Source: Geodermatophilus dictyosporus (GTDB taxonomy: Bacteria > Actinomycetota > Actinomycetes > Mycobacteriales > Geodermatophilaceae). Taken from it: a stretch of DNA of 64,000 bases. Shown piece after piece: positions 9,715 through 18,497 of the stretch. How positions within the stretch are numbered: the stretch's first letter is position 1; every line of letters starts with the position of its first letter. The stretch covers positions 558,001 to 622,000 of the forward strand of contig NZ_FOWQ01000001.1 in assembly GCF_900115505.1 (NCBI RefSeq), in the 5' to 3' direction. The notes below the pieces were generated by a model. That model was not told where the DNA came from. It saw only the letters and a list, made by a program, of their open reading frames with translations, and ran no database searches. The position numbers were made by a program, and so were the translations under genes.

Positions 9715-10165
9715 GCCGGGGGCGGCCGCCCTCGACGTCGACCGGGCGCTGCTGGCCGCCCTGGCCCGTGACGGCCGCGCCAGCTACACCGACCTCGCCG
9801 AGCGGGTGGGCCTGTCGGTGTCGGCGGTGCACCAGCGGGTGCGGCGCCTCGAGCAGCGGGGGCTGATCATCGGCTACCGGGCCAGTGTCGACGCGCGCAA
9901 GCTCGGCCTCGGGATGACGGCGTTCGTGTCGATCACCCCGCTGGACCTGGCCGAGGCCGACGACGCCCCGGCCAAGCTCGCCCACCTCGACGCGATCGAG
10001 GCCTGCCACTCGGTGGCCGGGGTGGAGAGCTACCTGCTGAAGGTGCGGGTGGCCTCGCCGGAGGCCCTGGAGGCGCTGCTGCGCGAGATCCGGGCGACGG
10101 CGAACGTGAACACCCGCACGACCGTCGTCCTCTCGACCTTCTACGAGGACCGCCCGCCGCTCTGA
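9689..10165 (+). CDS. Lrp/AsnC family transcriptional regulator
   Basis: A 158 aa protein with an N-terminal AsnC-type helix-turn-helix (about 14-65, LAALARDGRASYTDLAERV... recognition helix SVSAVHQRVRRLE) and a C-terminal RAM/AsnC ligand domain (about 75-150). Such proteins form octamers and respond to amino acids. The GTG start overlaps pepE by 26 bases, so the two are co-transcribed; a link between peptide breakdown and amino-acid sensing is plausible. The effector and targets cannot be told from sequence. Confidence 0.9.
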   Translation: MSSSSSPAEPGAAALDVDRALLAALARDGRASYTDLAERVGLSVSAVHQRVRRLEQRGLIIGYRASVDARKLGLGMTAFVSITPLDLAEADDAPAKLAHLDAIEACHSVAGVESYLLKVRVASPEALEALLREIRATANVNTRTTVVLSTFYEDRPPL

Positions 10166-10285
10166 GGTCCACCACTGCGGCCCGGGAGGCCCGCCGTCCC
10201 GGGCCGCGGTGCCGGGGTTCGTCGTCCGTCGCCGGTCCTGCAGCGCCCGCACTGCGGGAGCACCCCCGGCCCACCCTCTACCCGA

Positions 10286-10299
10286 CCGTTATCCCCAAC
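10286..10299 (+). promoter_or_regulatory. polar 14-base terminus motif, copy B
   Basis: Exact CCGTTATCCCCAAC, 15.9 kb left of dif and reading towards it. It is followed on its dif side by an unusually A/T-rich stretch (TCAACTTTCAAAGATTCG) for this genome. Confidence 0.75.
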
Positions 10300-10371
10300 T
10301 CAACTTTCAAAGATTCGTGGGCACTCCACCGACGAGAGCAATGACGCAGCCTGGTGCGGCTGGACACGCGG

Positions 10372-10387
10372 TCGAACGTGTGTTCGC
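10372..10387. promoter_or_regulatory. LexA SOS box upstream of the radical SAM gene
   Basis: TCGAACGTGTGTTCGC matches the actinobacterial SOS box CGAAC-N4-GTTCG with perfect arms (10373-10377 and 10382-10386). It ends directly before the ATG at 10388, or nine bases before the preferred GTG at 10397. LexA bound here should block initiation, giving DNA-damage induction. Confidence 0.85.
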
Positions 10388-10396
10388 ATGGGCACC

Positions 10397-11536
10397 GTGC
10401 GGTGGGACGGCCAGCGGCTCGACGACGGCGACGGGACGCTGCTGCCCGGCATGCCGAGCGCTCGAGGCCTGCTGCGCAGCGTCGAGGTGCCCGAGTTCCC
10501 GGGTGTGACGCTGCACGAGGTGCTGGCCCGCTCGGCGCTCAACAAGGTGCCCGACGGTTCGCGGGTCCCGTTCTCCTACACGATCAACCCCTACCGGGGC
10601 TGCCTCCACGCCTGCCTCTACTGCTATGCCCGGTCGACGCACGAGTACCTCGACCTGGACGCGGGGCGGGACTTCGACACCCAGATCGTGGTCAAGACCA
10701 ACCTCGTCGAGGTGCTGCGCCGCGAGCTGGCGAAGCCCTCGTGGCGGCGCGAGAACGTGGCGCTGGGCACGAACACCGACCCCTACCAGCGGGCCGAGGG
10801 CCGCTACCGGCTGATGCCCGGCGTCATCCGCGCGCTGGCCGACTCGGGGACGCCGTTCTCCGTCCTCACCAAGGGCAACCTCGCGCGGCGGGACGTCCCG
10901 CTGCTGGCCTCGGCCGCGCAGGAGGTGCCGGTCGGCTTCGGCGTCTCGCTTGCGATCTGGGACGAGGAGCTGCACGCGAGCCTGGAGTCCGGTGTCCCGT
11001 CGCCGCGGGCGCGGCTCGACCTCGTGCGCGCGGTGACCGACGCCGGCCTGCCGTGCGGCGTCTTCCTCGCCCCGGTGCTGCCCGGCCTCACCGACCGGCT
11101 GGCCGACCTCGACACGGCGCTGGAGGCCATCGCGGCCGCGGGCGCGACCGGCGTCACCGTCGTCCCGCTGCACCTGCGGCCGGGTGCGCGGGAGTGGTTC
11201 TCCGCCTGGCTGGCGCGCGAACACCCCTCCCTCGTCGGCCGGTACCGGCAGCTCTACCGCGGCGGCGCCTACGTGACGGCGGAGTACCGGTCGTGGCTGG
11301 CCGCGCGGGTCACGCCGCTGCTGCACCGGCACGGTCTCGACGCGCAGCGGGGCGGCGGCGCGCGCGGCGTCGACGGCGAGGCGCCCGCCGGCGTCCCCGG
11401 CGACGACCAGGCGGCGTTCCCGGCCGGCAGCCTCCCACCGGCCGGCAGTGCGCCCGTGCCGGCCGCGGCGCCCCGGCGGGGCCGTGCGCGGGCGGCGCGG
11501 GAGGAGGCCGCGCCCGACCAGCTCGTGTTGCTGTGA
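10397..11536 (+). CDS. Rv2578c-type radical SAM protein under SOS control
   Basis: A 379 aa radical SAM protein. The cluster motif CLHACLYC (CX3CX2C) lies near residues 70-77, in the family context YTINPYRGCLHACLYCYARSTHEYL; the spacing of HEYLDLD and FDTQIVVKTN is typical of the Rv2578c family, sometimes annotated splB-like. The GTG at 10397 (VRWDGQ) is preferred because family members begin with a VRW segment; the ATG at 10388 adds three residues. The 4Fe-4S/SAM core is complete but the substrate is unknown; a DNA-damage role is suggested by the SOS box. The C-terminal 60 residues are a disordered Ala/Pro/Arg tail. Confidence 0.88.
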   Translation: MRWDGQRLDDGDGTLLPGMPSARGLLRSVEVPEFPGVTLHEVLARSALNKVPDGSRVPFSYTINPYRGCLHACLYCYARSTHEYLDLDAGRDFDTQIVVKTNLVEVLRRELAKPSWRRENVALGTNTDPYQRAEGRYRLMPGVIRALADSGTPFSVLTKGNLARRDVPLLASAAQEVPVGFGVSLAIWDEELHASLESGVPSPRARLDLVRAVTDAGLPCGVFLAPVLPGLTDRLADLDTALEAIAAAGATGVTVVPLHLRPGAREWFSAWLAREHPSLVGRYRQLYRGGAYVTAEYRSWLAARVTPLLHRHGLDAQRGGGARGVDGEAPAGVPGDDQAAFPAGSLPPAGSAPVPAAAPRRGRARAAREEAAPDQLVLL

Positions 11537-11558
11537 CCCGGTGGGGGAGGGGAGGGGC

Positions 11559-12416
11559 TCAGCCGGCCGGCGGGGCGGCGGACGCGCGGTTGGCCCGGGC
11601 GGCGCGCTCGGCCCGCACCGCGCCGCGCTCGGCCACCGGCTCGACGCCGCCCGCGAGGGCCAGGCGGCGGTAGGAGTCGTAGGACAGCGTCTCGTACACG
11701 GCCGCCAGGGCCTCGGCCCGGGCACGCCGGGCCCCGGTGGAGGTGGCGCGCAGGTGCAGCGCCGTCCGGACGGCGTGCTTGGTGAAGGTGACCTGCAGTG
11801 CCTGGCTGGACAGCCGTCCGCCCACCGTCGAGGTGTACCCGGGGCCGCGCCGGAGCGCCGGTAGCACCCACGGGCTGTCGGCGAGGGCGGGGAAGCGGCT
11901 GCGGACCTCCTCCCAGGCGTGCCAGGCCAGCAGGGCGCCGGGCACCGACCACTCGCCGTCGTCGGTGTGCACCACCAGCCGGCGCGCGGTGGGGTGGACC
12001 TGCTCGCGGCGCAGGTCGCGGAAGGTGCCCACGGGCGCCGGCCACGCGAGCGCGATGGCGCACCACACGACCGTGCGCAGGTGCTCGGGGTCCTCGCTGC
12101 GGACCTCGGTCAGCGGCCGGAGGTCCAGCGTGCGCGGGTCGGGCTCGGGGGTGGGGGGCACGGGCAGGGGGACGCCGCCGTAGCGGGCCACCTTGCTGTA
12201 GAGGGTGACGGTGGCCGGCTTCCAGCCGCGGGCCGCGGCGACGTCGTCCATCCCGCCGGCGGCGAGTTCCTCGGGGCCGAGCCCCAGTTCGAGCGCGGCG
12301 TCGACCAGCCGCCGCCACTGGACGGCGTAGCCCTCCGGGGGTGTCAGGCGCTGCCAGGCCCGGGCCGCCGGGGGCGCCGGCATCTCCGGGAGGGGGTGCT
12401 GCCAACCCTTGTCCAC
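11559..12416 (-). CDS. uncharacterised protein with faint tyrosine-recombinase features
   Basis: A 285 aa soluble protein that I do not recognise with certainty. Layout resembles a phage-integrase family member: a helical N-terminal part with a TVTLYSKVARYG segment, then an APVGTFRDLRREQV stretch that could be the box I arginine region, a beta region around WSVPGALLAW, HLRAT as a possible box II remnant, and LSYDSYRRLA near the end with candidate tyrosines. Canonical HxLRHxxAT spacing is absent, so it is probably not an active Xer-type enzyme. It is convergent with the radical SAM gene (22-base gap). The 14-base motif copy C lies 13 bases upstream of its start. Confidence 0.55.
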   Translation of the reverse strand: MDKGWQHPLPEMPAPPAARAWQRLTPPEGYAVQWRRLVDAALELGLGPEELAAGGMDDVAAARGWKPATVTLYSKVARYGGVPLPVPPTPEPDPRTLDLRPLTEVRSEDPEHLRTVVWCAIALAWPAPVGTFRDLRREQVHPTARRLVVHTDDGEWSVPGALLAWHAWEEVRSRFPALADSPWVLPALRRGPGYTSTVGGRLSSQALQVTFTKHAVRTALHLRATSTGARRARAEALAAVYETLSYDSYRRLALAGGVEPVAERGAVRAERAARANRASAAPPAG

Positions 12417-12429
12417 GCACCCACCTTAC

Positions 12430-12443
12430 CCGTTATCCCCAAC
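12430..12443 (+). promoter_or_regulatory. polar 14-base terminus motif, copy C
   Basis: Exact CCGTTATCCCCAAC, 13.8 kb left of dif and reading towards it. The dif-side flank (about 12444-12500) is strikingly A-rich for this genome, with repeated ACAAC and AACAC runs. Confidence 0.75.
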
Positions 12444-12561
12444 AGTACAACGAAAAGCCAGTGGAGACATCGCAAAAGAACACAACAACACCACAACCCC
12501 CGTGTCGGGCCGGTCCGACCTCCGCTGTGCGGCGCCTCCCGGTCGCGCCGACGATGACCCG

Positions 12562-13707
12562 GTGCGCACGGTGGGGGTCGAGGAGGAGCTGCTGGTCGTC
12601 GACCCGTCGGGTGTTCCCGTGCCACTGGGTCCGGAGGCGCTCGAGGTGGCCTCCCGGCGTGGGGAGGGGGAGACCCCGGAGGAGCACGACCGCGCCGAGG
12701 ACGGGCCCACCGGATCGCCGGGCCACCTGGTACCCGAGCTCATGCAGCAGCAGCTCGAGCTCGGCACCCGGGTGTGCACGGACCTGGCCGAGGTGACCGG
12801 GGAGCTGCGCCACTGGCGCGGCCGGGCCGACGCCGCGGCGCGGGCCGTGGGCGCCCGGGTGGCGGCGCTGGCCAGCTCCCCGGTGTCGGTGCAGCCGGTG
12901 ACCACGCCGGGGGAGCGCTACGAGCTCATGGCGCGGACCTTCGGCCTCACCGCGCTGGAGCAGCTGACCTGCGGCTGCCACGTGCACGTGTCGGTGGCCG
13001 ACGACGAGGAGGGCGTGGCCGTCCTCGACCGGATCCGGGTGTGGCTGCCGGTGCTCACCGCGCTGACCGTGAACTCGCCGTTCTGGCTGGGCCGCGACAG
13101 CGGCTACGCGAGCTTCCGCTCCCAGGCGTGGAACCGGTGGCCCTCCTCGGGTGCCACGGAGCCCTTCGGGGACGCCGCGGGCTACCACCGGGTGGTCGCC
13201 GACCTGGTGGCGACCGGGACGATCGTCGACGCCGGGATGGTCTACTTCGACGCCCGCCTGTCGCAGACCTGGCCCACCGTCGAGGTGCGCACCGCCGACG
13301 TCTGCCTGCACGTCGAGGACGCCGTCACCCACGCCGGCCTGGTGCGCGGTCTGGTGGAGACCGCCGCGCGGGAGTGGCGCGACGGCGTCCCGGCGCCCGA
13401 CGTGCGCGCCGACGTGCTGCGGGTGGCCGCCTGGCGGGCCGGGCGGTCGGGCACCGGCCGCGACCTCCTGCACCCGCTCACCGGCCGTCCGGCCCCCGCC
13501 GCGGACGTCGTCGCCGTGCTGCTCGAGCACGTCGGGCCGGCGCTGGCGGACGCGGGGGACGGGGCGCGGGTGGCCGACGGTGTGGCGGCGGTCCTGGCCC
13601 GCGGCACCGGCGCGGACCTGCAGCGCCGCGTGTTTGCCGGGACCGGCGACCTGGCCGCCGTCGTGCGGGCGGCCGTGGAGCTCACCGGCGGACCGCCCGG
13701 CGGGTGA
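12562..13707 (+). CDS. YbdK-type carboxylate-amine / glutamate-cysteine ligase family protein
   Basis: A 381 aa ATP-dependent ligase of the GCS2 family. It starts TVGVEEELLVVD, the family hallmark, and includes QLELGT, CGCHVHVS, ALTVNSPFWLGRDSGYASFR and TWPTVEVRTADVC. These proteins join glutamate to an amine (gamma-glutamylcysteine synthesis is weak in YbdK). The GTG at 12562 is chosen because the conserved domain begins there; an in-frame ATG at 12409 would run through the A-rich motif region and is rejected. The gene is 30 bases upstream of an acyltransferase on the same strand. Confidence 0.88.
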   Translation: MRTVGVEEELLVVDPSGVPVPLGPEALEVASRRGEGETPEEHDRAEDGPTGSPGHLVPELMQQQLELGTRVCTDLAEVTGELRHWRGRADAAARAVGARVAALASSPVSVQPVTTPGERYELMARTFGLTALEQLTCGCHVHVSVADDEEGVAVLDRIRVWLPVLTALTVNSPFWLGRDSGYASFRSQAWNRWPSSGATEPFGDAAGYHRVVADLVATGTIVDAGMVYFDARLSQTWPTVEVRTADVCLHVEDAVTHAGLVRGLVETAAREWRDGVPAPDVRADVLRVAAWRAGRSGTGRDLLHPLTGRPAPAADVVAVLLEHVGPALADAGDGARVADGVAAVLARGTGADLQRRVFAGTGDLAAVVRAAVELTGGPPGG

Positions 13708-13737
13708 CAGCGGCCTGCGCCGGTTATCGTCCCCGCC

Positions 13738-14607
13738 GTGTACACCGCGAGCTGGCGTGACGTCGTCCGCCGCGACCTGTTCGGCTCCCGCCCCGACCGG
13801 CGGGACCGGCCCTACCGGCTGGTCGTCCGGCTGGCCCTGGTGGTGTTCCGCCTGCTGCGGCTGCGCTTCGACGTCCGGGGCTCCGAGCACGTGCCGGCGA
13901 CCGGAGGGGCGGTGGTCTGCAGCAACCACGTGAGCTACCTGGACTTCACCTTCCTCGGTCTGGCCGCGCTGCCGCAGCACCGCCTGGTGCGGTTCATGGC
14001 CAAGGCCGCGGTGTTCGGCCACTGGTTCGCCGGGCCGTTCATGCGGGCCATGCGGCACATCCCGGTCGAACGCAAGGCCGGCGCCGCGGCGTTCGACGCC
14101 GCCGTCCGCGCGCTGAAGGACGGCGAGCTCGTGGGCGTGTTCCCCGAGGCGACGATCAGCCAGAGCTTCACCCTCAAGGACCTCAAGGCCGGCGCCGCGC
14201 GGATGGCGATCGACGCCGGGGTGCCGATCCTGCCGGCGGCGGTGTGGGGCGGGCACCGGGTGGCCACCAAGAAGCACCCGGTCGACCTCCGGGGCGGCAA
14301 GGCGGTGACCGTGCTGCTGGGCGAGCCGCTCTGGCCGCAGCCGGGGGAGACGCCGGCGGCGCTGCTGGCCCGCACCCGGACGGCGATGGAGGCCCTGCTC
14401 GACGAGGCGCAGCGCACCTACCCCCAGCAGCCCGCCGGACCCGAGGACACGTGGTGGCTGCCGCTGCACCTGGGCGGCACCGCGCCCACCCTCGAGGAGG
14501 CCGCGGCCCGCGACCGCGCCGACGCCGCCGGGCAGCGGCGCAGGGCGCGCACCTCCCGCCGGGCGCGGCTGCGGGCCCGGCTGGGCCGGGGGGGGCGCGC
14601 GGCCTAG
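13738..14607 (+). CDS. 1-acylglycerol-3-phosphate acyltransferase family protein
   Basis: A 289 aa PlsC-type acyltransferase: acceptor motif NHVSYLD at about 62-68, the RFMAK segment, and FPEATIS at about 138-144 (a variant of the usual FPEGTRS). It transfers an acyl chain to lysophosphatidate or a related lipid at the membrane. The GTG at 13738 lies seven bases after TATCGT (13725-13730), a leaderless layout. Its stop codon shares the tetranucleotide CTAG with the stop of the convergent GNAT gene. The Arg-rich C-terminal tail is typical of actinobacterial members. Confidence 0.9.
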   Translation: MYTASWRDVVRRDLFGSRPDRRDRPYRLVVRLALVVFRLLRLRFDVRGSEHVPATGGAVVCSNHVSYLDFTFLGLAALPQHRLVRFMAKAAVFGHWFAGPFMRAMRHIPVERKAGAAAFDAAVRALKDGELVGVFPEATISQSFTLKDLKAGAARMAIDAGVPILPAAVWGGHRVATKKHPVDLRGGKAVTVLLGEPLWPQPGETPAALLARTRTAMEALLDEAQRTYPQQPAGPEDTWWLPLHLGGTAPTLEEAAARDRADAAGQRRRARTSRRARLRARLGRGGRAA

Positions 14608-15137
14608 TCGACGACGGCGGGCGCCATCAGCCGGAAGGCCTCGAGCTCGACGTCGTACCAGCGGCGCAGCCGCCCCAGGGGCGCCATGCCCAGCCGCCGG
14701 CAGACCGCCAGTGACGCCTCGTTGCCGGGCCGCACCACCGCGTAGACCTCCGGCAGGCCCCCGCCGAAGGCCTCCTGCACGACCGCCCGGGCGGCCTCGG
14801 TGGCGTACCCGCGGCCCCAGCTGTCGGGGTGCAGGTGCCAGCCGACCTCGACCTCGCCGACGCCGCCGGGCAGCGGCTTGAGCAGCAGCGTGCCGGCGAC
14901 CCGGGTGGGGTCCTCGCGCGGCTCGACCGCCCAGACGCCGCAGCGCGGGTCGGCGCGGGACACCTGCGCCCAGCGGGCCACCAGCTCCACCGGGCCGACC
15001 GAGGGGGGCCCGCCCAGCCAGCGGGTGACCTCCTCGCGGCCGTAGAGGTCGGTGAGCCGCGCCAGGTCGTCGCGGCGGGTGGTCCACGGGCGCAGGCGCA
15101 ACCGCGCGGTGCGCAGCTGCCCGTCACCGTCCGGCAC
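14604..15137 (-). CDS. GNAT family N-acetyltransferase (RimJ/RimL type)
   Basis: A 177 aa acetyltransferase. LRLRPWTxxD at the N-terminus and VEVGWHLHPDSWGRGYATEAA (acetyl-CoA binding P-loop Q/RxxGxG/A as WGRGYA), then NEASLAVCRRLGM, are the family marks of RimJ/RimL-type enzymes, which acetylate protein N-termini or small amines. The target is not known. It is convergent with the acyltransferase gene, overlapping by four bases, and divergent from the amidohydrolase gene. Confidence 0.9.
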   Translation of the reverse strand: MPDGDGQLRTARLRLRPWTTRRDDLARLTDLYGREEVTRWLGGPPSVGPVELVARWAQVSRADPRCGVWAVEPREDPTRVAGTLLLKPLPGGVGEVEVGWHLHPDSWGRGYATEAARAVVQEAFGGGLPEVYAVVRPGNEASLAVCRRLGMAPLGRLRRWYDVELEAFRLMAPAVVD

Positions 15138-15191
15138 GGTCGCTGCCTACCCGGGGCCGGGGGCCTCACGCGCCGCCGTCATGCTCGCCGC

Positions 15192-16709
15192 ATGAGCGCC
15201 GCGCCCGACCTGCTGATCACCGACGTCACCGTCGGGGACCGCCGCGGCCGGGCGGTGCACGCCGTCGGCGGCCGGATCGCCTGGCTCGGGGACGCCGCCG
15301 ACGCCCCGACCGCCGGCCGGGCGCTGGCGGGGGAGGGTGCGCTGCTCACCCCGGCGTTCGTGGACGCGCACGTGCACGCCACGGCCACCGGCCTGGCCCT
15401 CACCGGTCTCGACCTCCACTCGAGGTCGAGCCTCGCCGCGGCGGTCGCCGCCGTCGCCGACGCCGTGCGCAGCGCCCCGCCGGGGATCGTGCTGGGCACC
15501 GGCTGGGACGAGACCGGCTGGCCGGAGGGCCGCGGCCTCACCCGCGCCGACCTCGACGCCGTCGTCGGCGACCGGCCGGCCTACCTGGCCCGGGTGGACG
15601 TGCACTCGGCGACGGTGTCCACCGCGCTGCTCGACCGGGTCCCCGGCATCCGGGAGCTACCCGGCTTCTCGCCCGACGGGCAGCTGCGCCTCGACGCCCA
15701 CCACGCCGCCCGGCAGGCCGCCTACGGCGCCGTGACCGGCCCCCAGCGGGCCGCCGCGCAGGCGGCGGCGCTGGCCGAGGCGGCGCGGCTGGGCATCGGC
15801 ACCGTGCACGAGATGGCCGGGCCGGAGGTGTCCAGCGCCGAGGACCTGCGCGCGCTCCTGGCGCTGGCCGGCGAGCGGCCCGGGCCGCGGGTGGTCGGCT
15901 ACTGGGGTGAGCTGGCCGAGCGCGGCGGGCTGGACCTGGTGCGCGAGCTGGGATTGGCCGGCGCCGGCGGCGACCTGTTCTGCGACGGCGCGCTCGGGTC
16001 GCACACCGCGGCGCTGGGCAGCCCCTACCGCGACCGGCCCGACACCTCCGGCGCGCTGCGCTTCGACACCGCCTCCCTGGTGCACCACGTGCGGGCGTGC
16101 ACCGGGGCCGGCGTGCAGGCCGGGTTCCACTGCATCGGCGACGCCGCGGTGGCCCAGGTGCTCGACGCGGTCGGCGCGGTGGTCGAGGAGCTCGGCGCGG
16201 CCGCGGTGCGCGCCTGCCGGCACCGGCTCGAGCACGTGGAGATGCCGTCCCCTGACGCCGTCGAGGCGATGCGGGCCTGGGGCATGGTGGCCAGCGTGCA
16301 GCCGGCGTTCGACGCGGCGTGGGGCGGGGACGCCGGCATGTACGCCGAGCGGCTCGGGGTCGAGCGGGCGCTGGCGACCAACCCGTTCGCCGACCTCGCC
16401 GACGCCGGGGTCGCCCTCGCGCTGGGCAGCGACGCCCCGGTCACCCCGATGGACCCGTGGGGCGGGGTGCACGCCGCCGTCGACCACCGCACGCCCGGCG
16501 CCGGGCTGCGCCCCTTCGACGCCTTCGACGCCGCCACGCACGGCGGCTGGCACGCCGCCCGGGCCGAGGCTGCCGCCGGGCCGCTGTCGGTGGGCGCCCC
16601 GGCCGACCTGGCCCTGTGGGCGACCGGCGCGACCCTGTCCGGGGCGCTCGAGGGGCGCGAGCGGCCCGGCTGCCGGGCCCTGGTGGTGGCGGGGGAGCCG
16701 CTGCAGTGA
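15192..16709 (+). CDS. amidohydrolase family 3 protein (YtcJ-like)
   Basis: A 505 aa metal-dependent hydrolase. The first metal motif is DAHVHATA near residue 57. Later ligands are FHCIGDAAV (His), RLEHVEM (His) and ALGSDAPVTPMDPW (Asp). The arrangement is that of the amidohydrolase 3 / YtcJ group, enzymes of uncertain substrate often acting on exocyclic amides. The start at 15192 is the ATG preceding LLITDVTV, the typical first beta strand; no clear Shine-Dalgarno is present, but CATGCT six bases upstream could be a weak leaderless -10. Usual family length. Confidence 0.88.
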   Translation: MSAAPDLLITDVTVGDRRGRAVHAVGGRIAWLGDAADAPTAGRALAGEGALLTPAFVDAHVHATATGLALTGLDLHSRSSLAAAVAAVADAVRSAPPGIVLGTGWDETGWPEGRGLTRADLDAVVGDRPAYLARVDVHSATVSTALLDRVPGIRELPGFSPDGQLRLDAHHAARQAAYGAVTGPQRAAAQAAALAEAARLGIGTVHEMAGPEVSSAEDLRALLALAGERPGPRVVGYWGELAERGGLDLVRELGLAGAGGDLFCDGALGSHTAALGSPYRDRPDTSGALRFDTASLVHHVRACTGAGVQAGFHCIGDAAVAQVLDAVGAVVEELGAAAVRACRHRLEHVEMPSPDAVEAMRAWGMVASVQPAFDAAWGGDAGMYAERLGVERALATNPFADLADAGVALALGSDAPVTPMDPWGGVHAAVDHRTPGAGLRPFDAFDAATHGGWHAARAEAAAGPLSVGAPADLALWATGATLSGALEGRERPGCRALVVAGEPLQ

Positions 16710-16901
16710 CCGCCGTACAGCCGATGTGACGAAGCGGTGGGCGACGCTCCGTCGGGGGACGTCGCCGGTCGGGAGGCCGGTGGCCGGCGCGGGGGTGGGA
16801 TGCTGGTCGGCGGACCACGCGGTGGTCCGCGCCCGCCGCGCGGCGGGCGCCAGCCGGACGCCCGGGCCCGCCCGGAGCACCACGTCGCGGGGAGGCCGAG
16901 G

Positions 16902-18497
16902 GTGCCCGCAGCAGCCGCGCCGGAGACGCAGCGGCCCCGCACCGGCCCCGAGCGACCCCCGGCCGCCCGCCGGCGCCTGCCGTGGCGCACCGCGCTGGCC
17001 GCGGCCGGGGGCCTCCTGCTGCTGCTGGCCTTCCCCGGCTGGTCGCTGCCGTTGCTCGCGGTGCCCGCCACCGCGGCTCTGGCCCTGGCGGTGCACGGGC
17101 AGCGCGCCCGCGGCGGCGCCTGGCTGGGCCTGGTCTTCGGGCTGGCCTTCTTCGTGCCGCTGCTGTCCTGGAGCGGCACCTACGTCGGTGCGTTCCCGTG
17201 GCTGGCGCTGGCGGTCTCCCAGGCGCTGTTCCTGGCGCTGCTGGGCGCGGCGACGGCGGCGACCTCGCGGCTGCGGCTGTGGCCGCTGTGGACGGCGGCG
17301 CTGTGGGTGGCCGGCGAGGCGCTGCGCGGCCGGCTGCCGCTGGGCGGCTTCCCGTGGGGCCGGCTGGGGTTCAGCCAGACCGACGGGCCGTTCCTGTCAC
17401 TGGCCGCCTACGGCGGGGTGCCGCTGGTCGGCTTCGCCGTCGCGCTGTGCGGCGCGCTGCTGGCCGCGGCCGTGCTCGCCCTCGGCCGCGGGGCACCGGG
17501 GCGCGCCCCGGTGCGGACGGCGGCCGCGGCGGTGGCCGGCGCGCTCGCCGTCCCGCTGCTCGGGGGGCTGGCCTGGCTGCCGCTGCCCGGCAGCTCGCTC
17601 ACCGCGGGCGGGCCGACGGTCACCGTCGCGGTCGTGCAGGGCGACGTCCCCGAGGCCGGCCTGGAGTTCAACGCCCGCCGCCGCGCGGTGCTGGACAACC
17701 ACGTGCAGCAGACCCTGCGGCTGGCCGCCGCGGTGGCCGCCGGGGACCAGGCGCAGCCGGACCTGGTGGTCTGGCCGGAGAACAGCTCCGACATCGACCC
17801 CTACACCAACGCCGACGCCGCGCGGGCCATCGGCACCGCCGCCGAGGCGGTCGGCGCGCCGATCCTGGTCGGCGCCGTCGTCGACGGGCCGGGGGAGTAC
17901 CTGAGCAACACCGGCATCGTGTGGGACCCCGCGACCGGCCCCGGCGACACCTACGTCAAGCGCCACCCCGTGCCGCTGGCCGAGTACGTGCCCGCGCGCG
18001 CCTTCTTCCGCTTCTTCAGCGACAAGGTCGACCTGGTCCGCCGCGACTTCACCCGGGGCAACGAGGCCGGCGTGCTGGAGATGGGCGGCGCGCAGGTGGG
18101 CGACGTCATCTGCTTCGAGGTGGTCTACGACTCCCTGGTGGCCGACACCGTGGAGGCCGGCGCCGAGCTGCTCGTCGTCCAGACCAACAACGCCACCTTC
18201 GGCTTCAGCGACGAGAGCGCCCAGCAGGTCGCCGCCGCGCAGGTGCGGGCGGTGGAGTTCGGCCGCTCGGTGGCGCTGGCCTCCACCAGCGGCATCTCGG
18301 CGGTCATCGCGCCCGACGGGTCGCTGGTGCGGCAGTCGCAGCTGTTCACCTCGGCGGTGTTCGTCGAGGAGATCGCCCGGCGCGACACCACCACGCTCGC
18401 ACAGCGCCTCGGCGCCGCCCCCGAGTGGGCGCTGTCCGCGCTGGGCGCCGGCGCGGTGCTCGCCGTCGCCGTGCGGGCCCGGCGGCGCGGCCGGTGA
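16902..18497 (+). CDS. lnt: apolipoprotein N-acyltransferase
   Basis: A 531 aa membrane enzyme that adds the third acyl chain to lipoproteins. About six to seven N-terminal helices precede an extracytoplasmic nitrilase domain with the Glu-Lys-Cys triad: Glu in WPENSS (about 292), Lys in YVKRHPVPLAEYVP (about 353), Cys in DVICFE (about 404). A final helix ends in RARRRGR. The GTG at 16902 follows GGGGAGGCCGAG, a good ribosome site; an in-frame ATG at 16737 is less likely. It overlaps ppm1 by GTGA. In M. tuberculosis the two functions are fused in one protein, Rv2051c. Confidence 0.93.
   Translation: MPAAAAPETQRPRTGPERPPAARRRLPWRTALAAAGGLLLLLAFPGWSLPLLAVPATAALALAVHGQRARGGAWLGLVFGLAFFVPLLSWSGTYVGAFPWLALAVSQALFLALLGAATAATSRLRLWPLWTAALWVAGEALRGRLPLGGFPWGRLGFSQTDGPFLSLAAYGGVPLVGFAVALCGALLAAAVLALGRGAPGRAPVRTAAAAVAGALAVPLLGGLAWLPLPGSSLTAGGPTVTVAVVQGDVPEAGLEFNARRRAVLDNHVQQTLRLAAAVAAGDQAQPDLVVWPENSSDIDPYTNADAARAIGTAAEAVGAPILVGAVVDGPGEYLSNTGIVWDPATGPGDTYVKRHPVPLAEYVPARAFFRFFSDKVDLVRRDFTRGNEAGVLEMGGAQVGDVICFEVVYDSLVADTVEAGAELLVVQTNNATFGFSDESAQQVAAAQVRAVEFGRSVALASTSGISAVIAPDGSLVRQSQLFTSAVFVEEIARRDTTTLAQRLGAAPEWALSALGAGAVLAVAVRARRRGR

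Noticed and set aside
13721..13735. GGTTATCGTCCCC before the acyltransferase gene as another copy of the motif
   Set aside because: It differs by insertion and several bases and is explained as the leaderless -10 box TATCGT.
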